DNA of 64,000 bases from Micromonospora sp. WMMD961 (GTDB lineage: Bacteria; Actinomycetota; Actinomycetes; Mycobacteriales; Micromonosporaceae), in assembly GCF_029626145.1 (NCBI RefSeq), contig NZ_JARUBJ010000002.1, positions 4,561,501 to 4,625,500 on the forward strand. The letters run 5' to 3'. Each line of letters begins with the position of its first letter. Positions within the stretch are counted from its first letter, which is position 1. A program made the position numbers and the translations under genes. Below are positions 41,629 to 49,913 of this stretch, in pieces. Below the pieces are notes generated by a model, which saw nothing but the letters and a program-made list of their open reading frames with translations, searched no databases and was not told where the DNA came from.

Positions 41629-41713
41629 TCCCACAACGCAGTTGCTCACCCACGCATTCCAGCCGGCTCAGAACGTCGTTTCGATCGACACCTCGCCTGT
41701 TAGCGTCCGGTGC

Positions 41714-42229
41714 ATGGCCGCCACCGACCCGTGTGAACTGCCGGCTGACCGCAAGCGCGGATCGACCTTCGGCTGGTCCCTGGGCGTGGTGCTGCGCCGC
41801 TGGCACGAGTACGTCGAGGAGATGCTGAACGACCTTCCGCACGGCAGCCGGGGCTACCACATCCTGGCCGTCGTCGTCCACGAGGACGTGCCCACGCAGG
41901 GCGCCCTGGCGACCCGCCTGGCCATCGACCGCAGCGTCCTGACGTACGTCATCGACGACCTGGAGAACGCCGGTCTCATCGAACGGAAGCTCGACCCCCA
42001 GGACCGGCGCGCCCGCCGGGTGGTGGCCACCGACCAAGGGCGTACGGCGCTCGCCGACGCCGAGCGGCGGGTCGCCCACGCCGAGGAGCACGTGCTGGGC
42101 GGGCTACCCGAGGATCAGCGCGACGCCTTTCGCGACTTCGCCGCCCGCGCCGCCGAGGCGATCCACGCCGCCGCGCCCGCGACGGACCCCTGCGTCGCGG
42201 TGCGCAGCGTCCTTCCGCCCGAGCAGTAG
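41714..42229 (+). CDS. MarR family transcriptional regulator
   Basis: 171 residues. Winged-helix core TQGALATRLAIDRSVLTYVI followed by LENAGLIERKLDPQDRRARR, the DxRxR wing of MarR. The ATG at 41714 gives the normal length; the frame continues upstream but would enter the operator. No clear ribosome site. Likely represses the divergent flavin fusion gene in response to its substrate. Confidence 0.87.
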   Translation: MAATDPCELPADRKRGSTFGWSLGVVLRRWHEYVEEMLNDLPHGSRGYHILAVVVHEDVPTQGALATRLAIDRSVLTYVIDDLENAGLIERKLDPQDRRARRVVATDQGRTALADAERRVAHAEEHVLGGLPEDQRDAFRDFAARAAEAIHAAAPATDPCVAVRSVLPPEQ

Positions 42230-42300
42230 TCGGCCACGGGTTGACTGGCTCAGCATGCTGGAAAAGGAAGCCCTTCCTCCCGTAGCGCAGAGGATGAGCC

Positions 42301-42756
42301 ATGCGAAAGCCAGTCAAGACTGCGGCCGTCCTCTTCGGCCTGGGCGTCGGTGCGACCGTCGGGCCGTCTCTCGGGCCCGCCGCCCTGTGGTCCGGAGTCG
42401 CGGTCGCCGCGCTCGGCATCGGCCTCTCCCTGCTCGGCACGACCGAGGTCGATCTGGTGGGAGACGGCCCGGTCGACGATGACGGCACCACCGCGACCGC
42501 CGACACCTCGGCCGCGTCGCGGAGACAGTGGCACGAACGACCCACGCTCACTGGCCTGGGCACCCGGGTGGAGCAGATCCTCAGCCTCGCCGAGAAGCAG
42601 GCCGACGACCACCGCGCCGCAGCGACGCGCGAATGCGAGGAGATCGTGGCTGCTGCCCGGCAGGAGGCGGAGACCATCCTGAGTCGGGCCCACGACCGGG
42701 CCGCCGGGATCACCGGTAACGAACGGGATCGGGATTCGGGGCAGTCCCTCCCGTGA
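42301..42756 (+). CDS. Small membrane protein with C-terminal coiled coil
   Basis: 151 residues. Two hydrophobic segments (AAVLFGLGVGATVG and ALWSGVAVAALGIGLSLLG), a polar acidic stretch, then an amphipathic Ala/Glu/Arg helix (VEQILSLAEKQADDHRAAAT, EEIVAAARQEAETILSRA) resembling the coiled coil of DivIVA- or ATP-synthase-b-like proteins. Function unknown. ATG with GAGGATG nearby. Confidence 0.6.
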   Translation: MRKPVKTAAVLFGLGVGATVGPSLGPAALWSGVAVAALGIGLSLLGTTEVDLVGDGPVDDDGTTATADTSAASRRQWHERPTLTGLGTRVEQILSLAEKQADDHRAAATRECEEIVAAARQEAETILSRAHDRAAGITGNERDRDSGQSLP

Positions 42757-42818
42757 GGGAGCACCCTCCCCTGCCGGCGGGAGCCGACCCCGCCCCGGTT
42801 GCCGCGACGATCAGAGGC

Positions 42819-42884
42819 ATGACGACATCGACACCGATCGTCAGCCGGGCCGGCCACGGCCGGACGTACGCAGTGTTCGGCTGA
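42819..42884 (+). CDS. Possible 21-residue small ORF
   Basis: An ATG preceded by AGAGG opens a 21-codon frame (MTTSTPIVSRAGHGRTYAVF plus Gly, then TGA), followed 35 bases later by a perfect hairpin. No family recognised. Only conservation could support it; the 243-base gap 42757-42999 holds nothing else but that hairpin. Confidence 0.3.
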   Translation: MTTSTPIVSRAGHGRTYAVFG

Positions 42885-42918
42885 GCCGTGGCACACGGGG
42901 GCGCGCGTCCGGCGGCGT

Positions 42919-42950
42919 CGGGTGCCCGCCGACCCTCTGGTCGGCGGGCA
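42919..42950. terminator. Perfect 14-bp hairpin between convergent genes
   Basis: GGTGCCCGCCGACC-CTCT-GGTCGGCGGGCACC, 14-bp stem, 4-base loop. Serves the plus-strand genes before it and the minus-strand HAF-repeat gene that ends at 43000. No T-run. Confidence 0.8.
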
Positions 42951-42999
42951 CCGCCCCTTCCCGTGTCAGACCCGGATCACCAGCCGGCGGTCGCACCCG

Positions 43000-44166
43000 C
43001 TAGCGGCGGCAGCGCCACACGAGGGGCCGGTACGCCTCGTTCTCGTAGACGGCACCGACCACGGTCATGGCGTCGTCGCTGATCCCATGGGCCGAGTACG
43101 TGCCCGCCTCGGTCGCCCGGACCCCAACTCGGCCCGGCAACCGGCGGGACGTGCCGTCCGGGGCGACGAGCAGCGGCGCGCCGTCGTCAACCAGCACCTC
43201 ACCGCTGCCGGCGACCCCGGTGATGCTCGGGAACGGCATCAGGCTCACCACCCCGGTGGTGAGATTCCACCGCACCGGGAGCATCTGCACGGCACCGCCC
43301 TGCCGATCACCGGGAGCCATGCCGACCGCCCACTCGCCGCGCGCCGCCTCCACCGAGGCGTACGGGACGCCCTCGGGCACCGCCAGCGCGATCCCGGTGC
43401 CCTCCGGCGTCCAGCGGTAGGGAAGGGAACCCATCGCGCCGACGACGGAACCGTCCTCGGTGATCGCCGTCGCGGCGGATCCCGGCCGCCCGACCAGCCG
43501 GTACTCCTGCGGTCGCTCCGCCGACCACAGCACCGCCTGCCGAGAATCGCGGGCTCCGCGGGCGGTGCCGACGATGTCACCCCGGCCGTTGACCGCGTGC
43601 ACGAGAACGGCCTGGTAGCCGGGCGGAGTGGTCAGGAAGCGCAGCTTCCCGGCGTGGTAGACCCAGCCGATGCCGTCGCCACCGGTGCCGACCACGTCGC
43701 CCCGCGCGTTGACCGCCGCCGCGTGTCGCGCGCCGGCCGGCAGGACTGCCGCCTTGCCGTCGGTCCAGAGCACGATCCTGCCGTCCTCCTTCCCGGTGCC
43801 GATGTCGCCCACGATGTACCGCCCGGTCGGGTCCACGCCGTCCGCCACCGCGACCGGACCCCCGATCGGCTGCGGTAACCACGACGCCTCGCAGGTGACC
43901 GGCGGGACCGCCGCGGTCGACGCGACGGCGGTCGGTGCCGCCACCACGGACGGTGTGTCCGGGGCCGGCGGCCGGGCGGCCCCACCGAGCCCGACGGCAC
44001 CCACGGCGCCGAGCCCGGCCAGCACGGTCACCGCGGCGACGACGCCGGTGCGACGGCGTCGTCGGCGACGCCTACCGTCACGGATCGCGCGCGCCACGTC
44101 GACCCGTGGCTCGGGAACCGGCGTCGAATGCAGCAGCGTGGCGATCCGCTGCTCGTCCACCGTCAT
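43000..44166 (-). CDS. HAF-repeat membrane protein, probable partner of the SigE-family sigma factor
   Basis: 388 residues. A short cytosolic N-terminus (about 30 residues) with a run of eight arginines precedes one helix (TGVVAAVTVLAGLGAVGAV); the rest is extracytoplasmic with Pro/Ala stalk and several copies of a beta-propeller-like HAF repeat (AVNARGDVVGTG, AVNGRGDIVGTARG, AITEDGSVVGAMGS, GISDDAMTVVGAVYE). Translationally coupled to the sigma gene (ATGA), so it is placed like an anti-sigma factor, but no zinc-binding anti-sigma motif is visible. Function inferred from position. Confidence 0.7.
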   Translation of the reverse strand: MTVDEQRIATLLHSTPVPEPRVDVARAIRDGRRRRRRRRTGVVAAVTVLAGLGAVGAVGLGGAARPPAPDTPSVVAAPTAVASTAAVPPVTCEASWLPQPIGGPVAVADGVDPTGRYIVGDIGTGKEDGRIVLWTDGKAAVLPAGARHAAAVNARGDVVGTGGDGIGWVYHAGKLRFLTTPPGYQAVLVHAVNGRGDIVGTARGARDSRQAVLWSAERPQEYRLVGRPGSAATAITEDGSVVGAMGSLPYRWTPEGTGIALAVPEGVPYASVEAARGEWAVGMAPGDRQGGAVQMLPVRWNLTTGVVSLMPFPSITGVAGSGEVLVDDGAPLLVAPDGTSRRLPGRVGVRATEAGTYSAHGISDDAMTVVGAVYENEAYRPLVWRCRR

Positions 44167-44678
44167 CTCGCACTCCTTCCGGACATCTCGGTGAGGTCGA
44201 GCACCTGGCGGACCGCCGCCAGCGCCCGAGCCGTCTGCGACTTCACGTTGCCTTCGGAACAGCCCATCGCCGCTGCCGTCTCGACCAGCGACAGGTCGCA
44301 GAGGAACCGCAGGACCAGTACGGTGCGCTGGCCGCGAGGAAGATGGGCGAGCGCGGTGACCAGGCTGTCCCGCTCGGCCACCTCGTCGTGCGGTGTGACA
44401 GGCACGCGCGTTGGTTCCGGCACCGACCCGAAGAGTCGGACCTTCGCCCAGCTCCGCCGCTTCTCGTCGACGAGTTTGTGGACCAGCATCCGGTGCACGT
44501 ACGCGTCGACGTTGTCGACCCGGCTGACCCGACGCCAGTTCACGTACAACGCGGTTATCGTCTGCTGCACCACGTCGTCGGCCAGATGGGCGTCACCGCA
44601 CATCAGGAACGCGGTCCGATGCAGGCTCGGTAGTCGCGCGGAGACGTACTCCACGAACTCACCTTCGGCATCCGCCAT
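44163..44678 (-). CDS. SigE-family ECF sigma factor
   Basis: 171 residues. Region 2 (FLMCGDAHLADDVVQQTITA, YVNWRRVSRVDNVDAYVHRM) and region 4 (LPRGQRTVLVLRFLCDLSLV, ETAAAMGCSEGNVKSQTARA) match the actinobacterial SigE-family (ECF41/50-like 'sigma-E family') proteins that are numerous in actinomycetes. Coupled to the downstream HAF-repeat membrane protein. ATG preceded by GGAGGGAG. Confidence 0.88.
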   Translation of the reverse strand: MADAEGEFVEYVSARLPSLHRTAFLMCGDAHLADDVVQQTITALYVNWRRVSRVDNVDAYVHRMLVHKLVDEKRRSWAKVRLFGSVPEPTRVPVTPHDEVAERDSLVTALAHLPRGQRTVLVLRFLCDLSLVETAAAMGCSEGNVKSQTARALAAVRQVLDLTEMSGRSAR

Positions 44679-44769
44679 CGAGGCTCCCTCCTCCGCACCC
44701 TCGACGGGTCAGGATGACCGTCAGGTTGCGTCGTGCCGGAGGAAGGTTCTGTCAACGACCGACGACGAA

Positions 44770-44805
44770 CGGCCCCGCCGCGCCGGGAACCGGCGGCTGG
44801 GGCCG
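44770..44805 (-). terminator. Hairpin after the alpha/beta hydrolase gene
   Basis: Outer stem CGGCCCC/GGGGCCG (44770-44776 with 44799-44805) and inner stem CGCCGG-GAA-CCGGCG (44781-44795). It lies 69 bases beyond the hydrolase stop on the minus strand and before the sigma gene, separating the two units. Confidence 0.6.
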
Positions 44806-44873
44806 TACGTCGAGATCGTCGGTGGGTTCGCGCGCCCACCCTGCCCGCTGTGCGCGAACCGGTCACACCGGCG

Positions 44874-45602
44874 CTATCCAGCCCCGACGCCCCGTACCGC
44901 CTCGATGATGGACTCGGCGACCTCGCCGGGCTGGGACATCGTCATCGCGTGGGAGGCGCCGGCGACCTCGCGGGCGCCCCGGGCACCGGCGCGTTCGGCC
45001 ATGAAGCGGTGCGCGGCGACCGGGATGTTGCGGTCCGCGTCGCCGAAGACGAACCAACTGGGCAACGACTTCCACGGCGGCTCGGACGTCGAGAGCGTGT
45101 CGCCGAGCGCCTGCTCGGTGATCGGCCGCTGGGTCCGCGCCATCAACGCCGCAGTGTCCTCGGAGACGTCCGCGACGAACTGTTCGTGGAAGGCGTCCTG
45201 CCCGATGGCCACCTCGTTTCCGCCGCTCGCCACCGGGTAGGAGACCAACGTGTCGGCGAGCGTGCTGCCGGGAAACTTGCCGGACAGCGCTATCGCCGAC
45301 TCACCCGTCTCCGGGGCGAACGCGTTGACGTAGACCAGGCCGCGCACCATCGGTTCGTCCGCTGCCGCCTCGGTGATGACCATGCCGCCGTACGAGTGGC
45401 CGGCGAGCACGACCGGTCCGCCGACCCCCCGCACCACGTCCCGGACGTAGGTGGCGTCTCCGGCGAGGCTGCGGAGCGGGTTGGCGGCGGCCACCACGGA
45501 GTAGCCAGCGCCCAGCCGCTCGATCACACCGTTCCAACTCGCCGATTCGGCGAACGCGCCGTGAACGAGGACAACGGTGATGTTCTGATCTGACACGGCC
45601 AT
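44874..45602 (-). CDS. Alpha/beta hydrolase
   Basis: 242 residues. Oxyanion motif VLVHGAFAESASWN, nucleophile elbow VVLAGHSYGGMV (G-H-S-Y-G), acid in SWFVFGDADRNIP and His in VAGASHAMTMSQPGEVAES. Matches the small esterase-like (EstC/AB hydrolase) group with no signal peptide. ATG at 45602 directly after AAGGAG. Divergent from the PhoX-like gene. Substrate unknown. Confidence 0.85.
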   Translation of the reverse strand: MAVSDQNITVVLVHGAFAESASWNGVIERLGAGYSVVAAANPLRSLAGDATYVRDVVRGVGGPVVLAGHSYGGMVITEAAADEPMVRGLVYVNAFAPETGESAIALSGKFPGSTLADTLVSYPVASGGNEVAIGQDAFHEQFVADVSEDTAALMARTQRPITEQALGDTLSTSEPPWKSLPSWFVFGDADRNIPVAAHRFMAERAGARGAREVAGASHAMTMSQPGEVAESIIEAVRGVGAG

Positions 45603-45807
45603 CGGCTCCTTCGCGTGAGGGGTGTGCACCCCCGGACTGGGTGGGCGCGGCTGATTACCCACCGTGCGCACGGGAAACGTCGGGTCGCGGGCGGCCCTGT
45701 TTCTTCACCCCGATGTCACCGGCCGATCCCGTCGACGACGTGTTGCTGTTCGTCCGCACGAGTTGGCTCCGACTCGTCGCACTTGTCCTGACCAGGAGCT
45801 GATCCAC

Positions 45808-47262
45808 GTGCCTTCCTCTCGTCGTACCTTCCTCGCTGGTGGCGCCGCCGCCGGTGTGGGCCTTGCCGTCGCCGGCGGTCTGCCGTCCCTGGCGCAGGCC
45901 AGCCCGGGCCGGCCGCACCCGCCGGTCACGTCCGGCCACGTGCCGTTCCCGCCGCTCGTGGACGACCCCAAGGGCGTCCTCGCCCTGCCCAAGGGCTTCA
46001 GCTACACGGTGGTCACCCGGACCGGCGTCACCCGGCTGGACCGCGGTCAGGGCATGACCCCGGCCGACCACGACGGCATGGCCGTCTTCGACGCCGGCCA
46101 CGGCCGGTACACCCTGATCCAGAACCACGAGATCGACCCGGGTGCCGAGTTCGGGGTACCGCACGTCAAGGGGACGGTCTACGACCCGGGCGCCGTCGAC
46201 GCCGGCGGCTGCACCGTGATCAAGACCGACCGTGCGGGCCGGAACCTGGGCGAGTTCGTCGCCCTCTCCGGCACCATCTCCAACTGCGCGGGCGGCCCGA
46301 CCCCCTGGGGGACCTGGCTGACCTGCGAGGAGACCGAGGACCGCGCCGGCGACGAGTGGGAAGAGGGCGGCCGGACCGGCACCTACCAGAAGGACCACGG
46401 CTACGTCTTCGAGGTCTGGGCCGACGGCAGCGCGGACCCGCGGCCGATCAAGTGCCTGGGCCGCTACTCCCACGAGGCCCTGGCGATCGACAAGGACCGC
46501 ACCCACATCTACCTGTCCGAGGACGCCGACGAGCCCAACGGCCTCTTCTACCGCTGGTCGGCACCGCGCGGCGTCAAGGTCGGCCCGGGCGTGCTGACCC
46601 GCCTCGCGCCGAACGCGGGCGTCCTCGCCGCCATGCAGATCATCATGGACGACGGTTCGGTGCTGCCGGACGTCGCCTACCTGACCTCCGCCCAGCTGGG
46701 CCGCCCCTTCCCCGTGCGGTGGATCGAGGTGCCGGACCGCGACGCGCGGCACACGTCCGTGCGCGAGCAGTTCACCGACGGCCAGGTCACCCGCGGACGC
46801 AAGTTCGAGGGCGTGTGGAGCACCGACGAGGGCGTGTACGTGGTCAACTCCTTCGCCTGGGACGAGGGTGACCTGCCGTCCGACGCGGCGCCGCACGACG
46901 GCATGGTCTGGTTCTACAACTTCAAGGACCAGACCATCCAGCTGGTGACGTACTTCCCGCACCAGACCGCCGCCGAGGAGGGGACGCCGGTCAAGTACAC
47001 CGACATCACCTTCGACGGCCCGGACAACGTGACCGTCACCCCGTGGGGAAGCCTGGTCCTCGCCGAGGACGGCAAGGGCGCCTCCCACGTGCTCAGCACG
47101 ATCCCAGGCGGCCCGACGTACGCGATCGCCCGCAACATGCTCAACGACTCGGAGTTCTGCGGGCCGACCTTCAGCGCCGACGGCCAGGTGCTCTTCGTCA
47201 ACATGCAGGACCCGGGCCTGACCCTGGCCATCACCGGCCCGTGGGAGAAGTACCTGGGCTGA
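45808..47262 (+). CDS. phoX: Tat-exported PhoX-family phosphatase (DUF839)
   Basis: 484 residues. Tat signal SSRRTFLAGGAAAGVGLAVA with cleavage near AQA-SPG. PhoX-like propeller with Glu/His/Cys-containing metal motifs: LIQNHEIDPGAEF, WLTCEETEDRAGDEW, RYSHEALAIDKDR and IYLSEDADEPNG. PhoX enzymes are Ca/Fe alkaline phosphatases secreted folded; other DUF839 members have unknown roles. GTG start with CAGGAG upstream; the frame continues upstream without support. No PhoP (Pho) box recognised in the 205-base upstream gap. Confidence 0.8.
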   Translation: MPSSRRTFLAGGAAAGVGLAVAGGLPSLAQASPGRPHPPVTSGHVPFPPLVDDPKGVLALPKGFSYTVVTRTGVTRLDRGQGMTPADHDGMAVFDAGHGRYTLIQNHEIDPGAEFGVPHVKGTVYDPGAVDAGGCTVIKTDRAGRNLGEFVALSGTISNCAGGPTPWGTWLTCEETEDRAGDEWEEGGRTGTYQKDHGYVFEVWADGSADPRPIKCLGRYSHEALAIDKDRTHIYLSEDADEPNGLFYRWSAPRGVKVGPGVLTRLAPNAGVLAAMQIIMDDGSVLPDVAYLTSAQLGRPFPVRWIEVPDRDARHTSVREQFTDGQVTRGRKFEGVWSTDEGVYVVNSFAWDEGDLPSDAAPHDGMVWFYNFKDQTIQLVTYFPHQTAAEEGTPVKYTDITFDGPDNVTVTPWGSLVLAEDGKGASHVLSTIPGGPTYAIARNMLNDSEFCGPTFSADGQVLFVNMQDPGLTLAITGPWEKYLG

Positions 47263-47299
47263 ACAGGCCGGGCGGTGGGGTCGGCCGGTCCGGCCGGTC

Positions 47300-47959
47300 C
47301 TACCGCCCGCCGGGCTCGTCCTCGGTCCGCATCCCGTGCAGGTCGTAACTGAACTCGCCGGCTTCCAGCCGGGCCCGCAGTCCGGTCTCCCTGGCCATCC
47401 GGTTCCTCGTCGCGGCGGCCACGGCGTCCGCGCTCGTCCGCCGCACCACCACGGCCCCGTCGGCGTCGAGCACCATGATGTCCCCCGGCTCGACTGTCGC
47501 ACCGCCCACCGGCACCGGCACGTCGAGCGAACCACGTTCGCGTTTGGTGGCTCCACGCACCCGGCACCAGCGGGCCCAGACCGGCAGTCCGAGCGTGCGG
47601 AGCTCGTCGACGTCCCGTACCGCGGCGTCGACCAGCACGCCGGCCGCCCCGGCGACCTTGGCCTGCGTGGCCAGTAGCTCGCCGATCAGCGCGACGGGGG
47701 CCGGCTCGGGCATGGTGAGCACGAGCACCTCGCCGGGACGGACGAGCGTCATGGCCTCGTGCACCGCCCGATTGTCACCCTGGCCGCAGACGACGGTCCG
47801 GGCGACGCCGGCGACCCGGGAACCCGGCACCACCTGCACGAGGTGCACGTCGATCAGGCCACGTCGACCGGCGGCCTCGTAGACGGTTGCCACCCCGGCA
47901 GCGGTCAGTGTCTCGATCACCGTCGGGTCGACGTCCGCCGCGTCGTGGACGGCATTCAC
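47300..47959 (-). CDS. RraA/DlpA-fold aldolase, 4-carboxy-4-hydroxy-2-oxoadipate aldolase type
   Basis: 219 residues of the RraA-like fold used by class II CHA/HMG aldolases (LigK, GalC). Motifs: AGVATVYEAAGRRGLIDVHL, VVCGQGDNRAVHEA, the active-site GVLVDAAVRDVDELRTLGLP with Arg-Asp, and PGDIMVLDADGAVVVRR. The enzyme would split 4-carboxy-4-hydroxy-2-oxoadipate into pyruvate and oxaloacetate. ATG overlaps the stop of the GalB-like gene, which catalyses the preceding step in the gallate/protocatechuate meta route. RNase E inhibitor function is unlikely in this context. Confidence 0.78.
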   Translation of the reverse strand: MNAVHDAADVDPTVIETLTAAGVATVYEAAGRRGLIDVHLVQVVPGSRVAGVARTVVCGQGDNRAVHEAMTLVRPGEVLVLTMPEPAPVALIGELLATQAKVAGAAGVLVDAAVRDVDELRTLGLPVWARWCRVRGATKRERGSLDVPVPVGGATVEPGDIMVLDADGAVVVRRTSADAVAAATRNRMARETGLRARLEAGEFSYDLHGMRTEDEPGGR

Positions 47960-48672
47960 AGCGCCACCACGACGTTCGGGATCAACCGTTGGAACGCCTC
48001 CGCCTGCCGGATGGCCGCGTCACCGGTCACCCGGCGGGCGTGGTTGCCACGATGGTCGGCGCGCTGGGTGTAGTACTCGCGCAGGTAGCCCTGAGCCCCC
48101 ATCGCCGCCATCGCCTCCCGCTTGGCGGGCATCGCCTCGGTGATGTCGACGAACACGCTGGGGACGAACCCGCAGAGTTCAGGCTGGTGGGGTTCGAAGG
48201 CCAGGAACTCCGAGGGCGGGACGGTCCGGAAGCCGCTGGCCACGCCGGCGCCCGCGGTGAGCTGCCGGGCGGTCGCCACCGCGGCGTGCGCGGTCGGGTG
48301 GTCCGGGTTGAAGGGGTCGCGCTCGGGGTGGGTGAGCACCACGTGCGGCGCGAACTCGCGCATCAGCGTGGCCAGCCGGTCGATGTCCTCGTCCCGGATC
48401 CGAAGCGGGTAGTCGCCCAGGTCGAAGGCCTCGAACCGGGCGCCGACCGCGGCGGCGGACCGTTCCGCCTCGGCGTGCCGCAGCCGTTTGACGTTCTCCA
48501 CCGTCTGCTGCGGGTCCTTCCACAGCTCGCCGGACTCGCCCCGCTCGCCGTACGAGAGCGCCAACACGACGGCCTCGCCGCCGGCCCGCGTGTGCGTGGC
48601 GACGGCTCCGGCGGCCCGCCAGACGAAGTCGGCCGAGTGAGCGCCGATGACCAGCATCCGTCGCCCGCTCAT
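47956..48672 (-). CDS. galB: GalB-like 4-oxalomesaconate hydratase (PIG-L/LmbE fold)
   Basis: 238 residues, PIG-L superfamily zinc enzyme. MLVIGAHSADFVWRAAGAVA (AHxxD metal motif variant AHSAD), LSYGERGESGELWKDP, FDLGDYPLRI and VLTHPERDPFNPDHPTAH. From memory the HSADFVWRA, SxGERGES and GDYPLR blocks are those of Pseudomonas GalB, which hydrates 4-oxalomesaconate. Overlapping ATGA junctions on both sides put it in a three-gene unit. A deacetylase role is the alternative for the fold. Confidence 0.78.
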   Translation of the reverse strand: MSGRRMLVIGAHSADFVWRAAGAVATHTRAGGEAVVLALSYGERGESGELWKDPQQTVENVKRLRHAEAERSAAAVGARFEAFDLGDYPLRIRDEDIDRLATLMREFAPHVVLTHPERDPFNPDHPTAHAAVATARQLTAGAGVASGFRTVPPSEFLAFEPHQPELCGFVPSVFVDITEAMPAKREAMAAMGAQGYLREYYTQRADHRGNHARRVTGDAAIRQAEAFQRLIPNVVVAL

Positions 48673-49604
48673 GCCGGCGTCGTCCCGGCCGGCGTCACCA
48701 CGCGGCGCGAGTTGACCACCGCCATGACGTGGACCTCCTCTTCGGTGAAGCCGGCGGCGAACAGTCGGTCGGCGAAGAGCGCCAGACCGTCCTCCACCGG
48801 CGGGTTGAACGGTTGCCCCAGGTCGCTGGAGAGGACGGAGTGCGCCACACCTACCGACCGGATGGTGGCGAACAGGTCCGCCCAGTCGACCTTGCCCGAG
48901 TGCGGGGTCGTGAAGCAGCGCTCCAACAGGGCACCCGCCTCGGCCAGCTCGCGCTGCCGCGCGGGCGTCAGTCGCTGCGAGGTGAACTCGGGATGGGTGA
49001 CCACGATCCGGCGTACCCCCTCCTGCGCCGCGGCCCGGACCACGGCGGCGATCTCGGCGCCGCTCAGGTGGCCGGTGGCGAGCGTGATGTCGTGTCGGGC
49101 GATCACCCGCAGCACCTGGCGTACGCGGTCAAGGACCCGCCCCTCGGCATCGACGACCTCGACCGGGTCCGGCACGATGCCCTGGCTGTGCAGGTCGGAT
49201 TGGAAGGCGCCCCACATCGCCGGTGTGGCACCCGGCAGATCGGTGGCGGTGCTGCGCCGCTGGTTTCCGGAGTCCACCGTCGGCATCCACACGATCCGGG
49301 CACCCTGTCGCGCGGCGACCTCGACCGCGACCGGGTTGATGCCGCCCATCGCGCCGTTGAGGGTGATGGCACCGAGGACGTCGACGTCGGGCACCACCTT
49401 GCGGACCACCGCTGCCCGCTCGGCAGTCGCCACGTAGTGGGACTTGAGGACGAAACCGGCGAGCCCGACCTCGGCGCAGCGGTGCGCCAGGTCGACGTCG
49501 TCGATGCGTCGGGCCATCACGTCGGGGGCCACGTGCACGTGCGTGTCGTAGGCGCCGCGGACCACGGCGCGGGCCCGGGCGGAGGGAACCAGAGGGTCAG
49601 CCAT
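48669..49604 (-). CDS. DUF6282-like amidohydrolase-fold protein
   Basis: 311 residues. Metal-type motifs of the amidohydrolase superfamily: YDTHVHVAPDVMARR (HxH), FVLKSHYVATA (Lys/His), LATGHLSGAEIAAV, IVVTHPEFTSQ and SVLSSDLGQPFNPPVEDGL (terminal Asp). First gene of the trio with galB and the aldolase (ATGA overlap), so a hydrolysis step in the same route is likely, by analogy with LigI-type 2-pyrone-4,6-dicarboxylate hydrolases of the same superfamily. Exact substrate unknown. Confidence 0.68.
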   Translation of the reverse strand: MADPLVPSARARAVVRGAYDTHVHVAPDVMARRIDDVDLAHRCAEVGLAGFVLKSHYVATAERAAVVRKVVPDVDVLGAITLNGAMGGINPVAVEVAARQGARIVWMPTVDSGNQRRSTATDLPGATPAMWGAFQSDLHSQGIVPDPVEVVDAEGRVLDRVRQVLRVIARHDITLATGHLSGAEIAAVVRAAAQEGVRRIVVTHPEFTSQRLTPARQRELAEAGALLERCFTTPHSGKVDWADLFATIRSVGVAHSVLSSDLGQPFNPPVEDGLALFADRLFAAGFTEEEVHVMAVVNSRRVVTPAGTTPA

Positions 49605-49913
49605 CGCGCTCCTCGGTGAGCCCCGAGAGCGGGGTCGTACGGGTGCACTCGGTCGAGCGCGCGGCGGTCACGAGCCGGGAGCCGCCGAGCGCAAGCATAT
49701 CGGTGATCATGCCTATTTCAAGGTGCCGTCAGGCTGTGTCTCCATTGTGGACGCACAAGAGCCGTTGCCCGCCCACCTCATCACCGACTCGGGACAGACG
49801 AACACCGCTCACCTGATCTAAAATCGTCTATCGATGCCGACCTCGCGTCGTCCGGCCGATCCCCTCGACAGGGTTTGGCCACGCGTCGCGAGCCCGGAGG
49901 CTGGAGGCACCGC
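49605..49913. promoter_or_regulatory. Divergent promoter region between the aromatic-acid trio and the importer
   Basis: 309 bases without a gene. A/T-rich patches include AGCATATCGGTGATCATG (49695-49712) and ATCTAAAATCGTCTATCGAT (49816-49835); TAAAAT (49819-49824) is a candidate -10 about 90 bases before the binding-protein start. No clear operator palindrome and no regulator gene adjacent. Confidence 0.4.

Noticed and set aside
39459..41828. 789-codon plus-strand open frame opposite the LLM-FAD fusion
   Set aside because: Antisense shadow; it also runs through the MarR operator and into marR in another frame.
47300..47959. RraA (regulator of RNase E) annotation
   Set aside because: The same fold serves CHA/HMG aldolases, and overlap with a GalB-like gene makes the aldolase role far more likely.
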